DNA of 64,000 nt from contig JAPYXD010000695.1 of the NCBI GenBank assembly GCA_030998225.1, forward strand, positions 2,709,001 to 2,773,000, written 5' to 3'. Each line of letters starts with the position of its first letter. Within the stretch, counting starts at the first letter, position 1. This DNA is from Diplolepis rosae. Its lineage: Eukaryota > Arthropoda > Insecta > Hymenoptera > Diplolepididae. The notes under the pieces are model-generated. The model saw only the letters and a list, made by a program, of their open reading frames with translations. It had not been told where the DNA came from and searched no databases. The position numbers and the translations under genes are program-made. Of this stretch, positions 57,212 to 64,000 are shown piece by piece.

Positions 57212-58559
57212 TATAATGGAATATTTTCATAAATATCGTATCTGAAAATTGAGATTAGTTTCATGTGGAAAATTTTTAAGAACGTGCTTCTTACATTCTC
57301 TTTGGTTTGAAAGCATCTTCAAATATTGTGATTTAAATGTTCTATACTTTTAAAAGTAAAGTTACTCTGACCCAGAACGTTTCTTTCTATTTATTCTCCG
57401 GATTTTCTTTTAATTTCATAAAGACAATGGGATTAGGATATCTATGTAGCAATTTGTAACCTGCACTAGAAAAACAATTAATATTCGTGCCAATTACTTT
57501 ATCGACAAGAAATTTTTTTTAAATTATTAAATATTTAATTCTTCAACGTAACTATTCTATATTGAGAATTCGTGTAGTTAGATCGATCAATAAAATGGTT
57601 GAGACATCTGAAAATACTGTATAGAAATTTCTTGTTGATAAGTTATTTATTTCAACTACTAATTTCAAAAAAACATCAATAATAATCTAAAGAATGCTTT
57701 AATTGGCATTTATCTGAATTTAAATTTCCTCGGAAATAGGGATATTAAACCAAGTAGGAATTTGTCTCCAGCTTTGAATTGATCATTAGAAGGAACTGGA
57801 TGCGAGGTCTTATATATCTCCAGCGAATAATTGTCAGATCTTAATTAGTAGGGATGAACTGTAGACGAGAGGACTAAGAAACATCAGAGGGCGAAAAGCG
57901 TAAGCAGATATGCTTTAGAGTTTAGACCATTGGTAGTTTCCCATTTGAGAGGAAATCGATGCTAGAATTAGAGATGATCCTTGAATTAAAGACCAGGTTT
58001 GAAGATTTTGAATATGATTAAGACTGTTGTTAGCCTCTGAATGCCGATCGTTGGTACGTATGCAGCATCATCTCACGGTAATTAACCCACCTACTCATCC
58101 GACCATGTTATCTTAATAGGTACTGTTATGCTATGACATCGAAATAGCTCTGACCCCTCTCTCTCTCCCTCTCTTTATGCTTGCTTCTCGCCACAAACTA
58201 GTAGATTAATCGCATTCGATAGATTTCTACTCTGTGGCATCGAATATATCTCACTAATGCCGGTCATATACGCAAACATGCCAACAATTCAAAGAACGTG
58301 CCAACAATTCAACGAACGTTGCCAAGCTTTACTTCTTTGTGTATATTAAGGCAACATAACACGAATATATAGGTAACTTTGAAAAATAGCAACGAATCTG
58401 TATGTGGTATTGATTGAATGATGCATAATGCTTTTGAATACAAAAATCTTCGTTATAAAAAAAGTATAATACTAAACATGGTAAAAAGAAAGTCTTCTTC
58501 GAAAATTAAATATAGGGCTTATATTTTATAGAGAACTTGTTTAGAAATATTTTTAAATT
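57212..58559. other. unique-looking region
   Basis: The 57760-58330 part is less AT-rich with a CTCTCT tract near 58160. A short tandem duplication lies at 58280-58323. No coding exon found. Confidence 0.4.
58280..58323. repeat. 20-bp tandem duplication
   Basis: TGCCAACAATTCAAAGAACG is followed immediately by TGCCAACAATTCAACGAACG, then a partial TTGCCAAG. Confidence 0.85.
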
Positions 58560-58992
58560 TACGAAATTTTTATGCCACAAATGTTACAAAAAATCTTATG
58601 AAATTTACAACACTTTTAAGAAAATATATCTTAAATTTGCTAGAGATTGACTGAAATTTCTGAAATATTTCTTCAAATTAAATAACTACTAAATTTTCAT
58701 ACATTTATCTCAACATTGAAAAACTTTAATAGAATTTTCATTTACATATAACTAATGAATAAAGCTTCAGCTACATCGAATTTGAAATTTTTTCTGCTTT
58801 AGTTTCGAAATTTTCAGATACAAGTAACGGAACATTCAATAATTTGTAACTGAAATTTAATGAATTTACTCTTAAATTTACTAAAATGTAACTGAATTTT
58901 CTTAAATTTATCGTATTTTTATGAAATCGTAACTGTATGAATCTTCAGTTACGTTTTTTGGTAAATTCCGGCAGAAATTTCTAACAGTGTAA
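58560..58992. repeat. family K repeat
   Basis: Contains GAATTTTCATTTACATATAA, CTTCAGTTACGTTTTTTGG and the terminal block GGCAGAAATTTCTAACAGTG (58969-58988). The order matches the copies at 33965 and 41742. Confidence 0.6.
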
Positions 58993-59749
58993 AATGTGGA
59001 AATCGCCACTGTAAGTTCAGAAAAATGTTAACTCGAATATAATTTGGTTAAATCATGTAAAAATGCCAGTTTTGAATTTTAATTCTTTCTCGACTTAACT
59101 AAAGATCTTGGTGAATTTGACAAAATGGTTTCTGTTAGATCAAGTAAATTTTTTTCTTCGTAGAGACAAAGTTTTACTTTAGTTACATTTAGAAACTATC
59201 CCTTTTTCTTAGTCTTATGTTATTGACTGAAACTTAACTAAATTCTGCATTAAAAAAAATTTTCATGTGATGCAGAAAATTATTGTAGCTTTTTGTTTAT
59301 ATTCTCCTGCAATAAGGGAATATTTAATTTGAAAAATGAATTAGATATCGATACCCACGTTCTAATATGTCGTATCCCACATTTTGAAAGTTTTTCAGGA
59401 AACGATAAAAACGTCTTGCTAGCACAAATAAATAAATATAAACAAATGTTTGTTTTATACGTTCATAAAAATGCATAAATTATAATAATTAAAGCAAAAA
59501 AAATTATTTAAATAAATTTTATGATGTTTATGTGGGTTACGCAAGAAGAAAGAATTAAAATGTATTTTAGAAAAGAAATTGATTTAATCGTTTTTTAATT
59601 AAATATTGTTTCATCCCATACATAACATTTTTCTCTCTTATTTTGTATTGTTTAATTCATAATTATTATAATACAACATTATTGATCCATTTTATTTTTA
59701 CTATCTTTAATATTGCTTAAAACATTTTTTTTTTCATTTTAAGTACTCT

Positions 59750-60948
59750 TAATTTTTTTTTTTTACTTCAGGTACATTTTCTTGCTGAGATTGTTGAAAA
59801 TTTCTTGTCCTCTTTCGTCTGATATTATCACAATTTTCTTTATAATTAATATCATTATCTTCAGGTTTTATAAATCTATTATTAGTACGCAGTACTTTGC
59901 TTTTAAGGGGGTCTTCTACCTTGTGGCTTCATTTTTGACACTGTTTTTTGAATATTAGTTAAAGGAAAACTAAAAACGCAATCGAGATGCGGTTTGTTGC
60001 ATTCAACTTGTTTATTTAAATACATTTAACACTAATTTTACTGAAAATTTTCCGTCTTCGATTTGACCGTGACTTGACCTTGAAGTGTCCCTTGCAAAAA
60101 ATGCATACACAAATGGTTGACACGATTCAGCTCATAAAAATCGTCTGAAACAAAAAAATCAAAATGATTTAGTTTTTTTATCATCTTGGCTATCGTTTGA
60201 CAGATGGGATTTTCAAAATTTGAAAATTTCGCAGAACAGTCAATTTAAAAAAAAAATAAATTTTTTTTTTTCATGTTTTCGAGGTTAAAAACATCTGTAA
60301 AAATTGTTTAAATAAAAAAAATCTAAAAAGCATCTGTCAGGCGATAGGCACATGTTTTTCACAAATTTTGATATATAACTTCAATTAATCAATCAATTAC
60401 TTTTCGAGATATCATGTCAGCCAGTTGCAAAAACGCAACTTTTAGGAAATCGCATTTAAAGATATTCATGCATGAATCGCGGAGTGGAGCGGAGCTATAT
60501 TTGTCGGCTCTGGAAACCCCGAAATAATAAGATTTCGGTTATACCCTTTTAAGATTATATTTCTAGCACCTTCTAGGCCACAAAAATGCAAAAAAAAATC
60601 GATTTTTTTGAACCAACAAGGTAGAAGACCCCCTTAACACCAAGATTAACTTAATTAGCTTTTCGTTTCTTACTCTTAGTATTTTCATTTACCTTAAATA
60701 TATGTTTACTCTCGGCTTCCAAATTTTTTATTGATGGAGATTGGTCAGAAGCAGAGTCAGTATCATAAATATATTTTATATTATCATAGAAGCAGTGTGT
60801 ATCTCTCAGCAACACTTTTTTTAATGCCTGTAATTGTTGCCATTTACTTTTAGTTATTTTTAATCGATCTACAAACAGAGGTTTCATCAAATGCTCTAGA
60901 TTTAATTGGAGTTGTAAAAATATTATTTGTAATTACGTTTTTACTCAT
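59750..60948 (-). pseudogene. broken lysine-rich frame interrupted by a TTAA element
   Basis: On the minus strand the frame from 60890 reads MKPLFVDRLKITKSKWQQLQ, later LLRDTHCFYDNIKYIYDTD, and reaches KSKKRKAN then TAA at 60653-60651. If the 59907-60633 element and one TTAA copy are removed, the same frame continues GVKSKVLRTNNRFIKPEDND, then RRKRTRNFQQSQQENVPEV, to a stop near 59750. A possible true start, MSKNVITNNIFTTPIKSR at 60948, lies in another frame. That would need a frameshift. The product looks basic and nuclear (KKRK, RRKRTR), but I do not recognise it. It may be part of the transposon's own protein. Confidence 0.5.
59907..60633. mobile_element. TTAA-flanked piggyBac-like element, 727 bp (family H), nested
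   Basis: Intact TTAA at 59903-59906 and 60634-60637. Perfect 18-bp terminal repeats GGGGGTCTTCTACCTTGT in inverted orientation. The interior is noncoding with A/T runs and one GC-rich palindromic word, CGCGGAGTGGAGCGGAGC. It lies inside the frame described for 59750-60948. Confidence 0.92.
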
Positions 60949-61037
60949 TTTATTAAATAATTTCTTAAAATAAACTTAAGACTAATCACAAAATAAAAAT
61001 TGATTGTCACATCGCTGGCGCTGACTTAACCAATGGA

Positions 61038-61227
61038 TGTGGGATACGACATATTAGAATTCGTGAAAATCGGCATGTGGGATACGACATATTAGAATAT
61101 TTATTTTAAAATATTAAATAAACAATTTGACTCCCAAGATTTTAATATAAGCTGTACAACATTATTATTAATCCATTTTTCAAAAAAAGTCAATTTCTCA
61201 AATTTTGTGGGATACGACATATTAGAA
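61038..61227. repeat. three direct copies of a 22-bp iteron
   Basis: TGTGGGATACGACATATTAG plus AA occurs at 61038-61059, 61076-61097 and 61206-61227, and inverted once at 59360-59381. All four copies are identical. They are probably binding sites for the element's transposase. Confidence 0.9.
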
Positions 61228-61242
61228 CGTGGGTATCGATAT

Positions 61243-64000
61243 GGTCTACAGACCTCCGTTAATATGTTATTTTTCATGTCACAAAATTTGAACCAAAATT
61301 TGTCATTATTATGGAAAAATCTTAGGTAAAACTAAAATACCTTTCCTAATTACGTAATCAGTTATAAACTAAAAACACTTAAAAAAGTTGAGTATAAACT
61401 TAAAACTTCTTTTAATACTATCTACCATTTTATTTTTACTTGACAGTTTTAATCGTGACATTAAATCTAGCATAGATGTGTATTATTAAATCTCAGATTC
61501 ACTTCTAGCCTCAAAAGCGTTTTGAGATGAAAGTAATTTTTAGTTTTTCTAGATTCATATATTACATCTCAGAGATAAATTGATACAATTTAAGCCACCT
61601 GATTGACTTAAATGTGTAAGCTACTACATTGAAGCTCCAGATAAATGTAAATTGCTCTGGAAATTAAACCTTTATTTTTACTAAGACAGACTAGAAGTTA
61701 ATTTCAACTGGCATAATGTTTTGAGAGGTACTTAGGTCCCCCATTTGTTGACTATGATGCTATCTGGTTATTGCAGCAGTGCTCCATTAGCCCTGTAATG
61801 ACCTTCCCAAGTTGTAATTATACGTTTGTATAATATAATAATTCAACATTGTTAGATTTTAGATAATTTGTAACTATATTATTATTTCTGAGGTATCAAA
61901 GAAGAAAATAAATTTCCCTAATTGGACTATAACGTCATATATGGTTTATTGATTTTTACTTTACCGAAATTTCTTGCTTATAAAGTTATGTCCATGCAAA
62001 ATGAGATATTGCGAAATTTCTCTAAAAATGTTAGTTAGAAACTCTTAAAAGTAAATAAAACTGTGATTATAGTCAGGAAAGTGTCGGTAAAGTAGGAATC
62101 GATGAATGACACATGGGCTTAAGAGATTACAAGGAATACACTGGTAATCAGTAAATCTGAATCAGTAAAAGAAATGTATTGTATTCTATTATTTACATCT
62201 ATCGTTAAAGATTTGACTACGGAAAATTGTTTTTAAAATAAATTACGAAATGGTGGATAAATGAGGAAAAAAACTCGGATAAAAAAGTTCAAAAGTATAT
62301 CATCTAATTTTCCAGATTTTATCCCCTAGATAATATAAGGCATATAGAATTATTTAATTATTCCTGGACGGCCCATATCCTTGATAATTTGAAAAATTTT
62401 AATCTGCAGAACATACATACTTATAGAAAATTCCAAAGCGCAACTTTTTTGAAAATATTCTTGAAATATGTGAAATAGCGGCTTATGCATTCAATCCCTT
62501 TTCTCATGCTAACAGTCACACTCCGCCATGCGATGGCGGAAGAAGTCAAAAACCGTTACCATAATTCTCATTAATTATTCCAACCATTAAAATAGCTAAA
62601 AGCACTAAGAAAATACAGAGCAAAGAGACGCTGTTTTGTGAACTTGTTTCTATGCCCTTTTCTCTAAAGTTTTAATCGTCGTTTAGTTTGAATAGTAAAA
62701 GGCGTACGAGTTTATTCGAAAAGTTTTATTTTTATGAACTTATTAATTTCCGCCTCAGAAAGTTGCAAGTTCTTTTTCTAGTTCTACTATAATTTAATTA
62801 ATCAACTTCCCGATTTATTTATCCATTGCTTTTGATTTATTGTCTTCACTATTATGAGAATTAAATTTGAATTTCAAATTGCAAACGGTTATGAGCAAAG
62901 AGCAATTCGTAAATTGGAAGTTATTGGAACGAGACCTAGGAATTACAATCATAAATAACTTCATTAGTTTGAATTTCCAATAGTCGATGGTAAATTACTA
63001 GTATTGATATTCATTAAAAGTTGGTTGATAATTATCAAAAGACACTTCCGGAATTCGAAAACACCTAGTTGCTTTTCCGAGTAAAACAGGAAGGTTTTCC
63101 AAGTATCGGGCTCTTGCCTATGTCATAAAATACGATCCGGGTATAATGTTTGTCCCAGTTCTGTTGGGGCTACGAGTTAATTGCATTAAATGTAACTAAA
63201 GTTTCCCAGTAACGATATGAGATTGTGAAACCCTTTTTCGAGGCTGTCTGTATAATTTTGTAGTGAGGGCGTTTTCAGAGGGGCCAATCTCGTCTTGTTA
63301 TCAAGAATTCGCATGTTTCACTTTCTTTTCTATTACTACATACTTGAATTCTGCATTCAGAAAAATTCTTTTTTATTAAACTAAATAGTTTGGTTAAGTT
63401 GAAAATAAATTCGAATCAATTAGAAATTTTTTTGATTTAACAAAATTCAGGGAAGAAAATCATTTTTTGTTAAATCAGTAAAAATATATTCTGATAGACA
63501 AAACACTTCTTTGACAGAACAATAGCCATTAAAAAAATATTTGGTTGAATTACCAAAAATTTGATTAGTTCAGTCAAAGGATATTGTTATTATACAGATG
63601 ATCAAACTTTTTATTTTAATTAACTTATTTAGAGTCGAGACATTTTTTGATATGTAACAAATTACTTTATTTACTTAAAAAATTTCAAAACATAAAAAAA
63701 ATGCTGTTAACTGCATTATTTGCTCAAACATAATACGATTCGTTCAAACAAAATTTTCTTGGGTTAAGAATAATATCTGGTTCAGACAATCAAATACTGG
63801 TAAACAAACAATTTGGTTAAATCAAATAAAGTGTTTTTTTGAGTGCACAATTTTTCTTTTGAGAAAAAATATTTTTTTAATTAAAGAGATTCTATTCTGA
63901 GTATGTATTTACATGTGCCTCAATCTCATGTTTAATGGTCAGAACCACTCTCTAAATTCCAATTATAGAAGAGATAGGAAACATTTTCATGTATTTTGCC
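61243..64000. other. AT-rich region to the window end, no gene
   Basis: Mostly unique AT-rich sequence, slightly less so at 63060-63330. Family L blocks (AAATAGTTTGGTTAAGTTGA and related) occur at 63360-63840. No coding exon, RNA gene or complete transposon was found. Confidence 0.4.

Larger units (their letters stand above)
59345..61242. mobile_element. 1.9-kb inverted-repeat element carrying a decayed open frame
   Basis: The terminal inverted repeats of about 40 bp begin ATATCGATACCCACGTTCTA at 59345 and end as the inverse at 61242. The TIR ends with the word TGTGGGATACGACATATTAG (reverse strand on the left). The same word occurs twice more inside the right end (61038 and 61076) as subterminal iterons. 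The interior encodes a minus-strand frame (listed separately) interrupted by a TTAA element. The superfamily is not recognised. Confidence 0.75.

Noticed and set aside
61038..61227. Spaced identical repeats resembling a CRISPR array
   Set aside because: Only three copies, unequal spacing, located in a eukaryotic transposon end.

Overview
This is a gene-poor, strongly AT-rich (roughly 70% A+T by eye) stretch of an animal nuclear genome, most likely an insect. The pointers are irritans-type mariner transposases, an eroded Penelope-like retroelement, abundant short TTAA- and TA-flanked DNA elements, and a GT-AG spliced gene. The species cannot be fixed from sequence alone. I see no rRNA, tRNA, CRISPR array or prokaryotic feature.

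Layout. At 1-2 kb, on the minus strand, are the last two exons (1564-1947 and 758-943, joined in phase 0) of a host gene I cannot name. Mariner relics lie in its last intron and just downstream. From 2 to 64 kb I find no other convincing host gene. A few tracts without recognisable repeats (for example 16.2-16.5, 28.4-28.8, 37.4-37.8, 45.0-46.3 and 57.8-58.3 kb) look like unique intergenic or intronic host DNA. The rest is repeats.

The repeats have a common theme. At least ten elements from eight or nine families sit in TTAA target sites, the piggyBac hallmark. Many are fold-back elements: two are near-complete palindromes of about 1.8-1.9 kb (20450-22259 and 42227-44147), and one is 665 bp (44257-44921). 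Several are nested. A TTAA element at 24755-26871 carries a TA-flanked element, which carries a second TA-flanked element. A TTAA element at 4051-4953 carries a TA-flanked pogo-like element. A TTAA element at 59907-60633 sits inside a reading frame of a larger inverted-repeat element, and precise removal restores the frame. A 3.3-kb TTAA-type element (30646-33956) holds a dead Penelope-like element, which itself carries another small DNA element.

The only uninterrupted transposase frame is a 217-residue mariner protein (34425-35078) inside a 929-bp element with good terminal repeats and TA duplications. An in-frame internal deletion has removed two of the three catalytic aspartates, so it should bind DNA but not cut it. 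No autonomous source for the TTAA elements is present in the window, so their transposase must be supplied from elsewhere.
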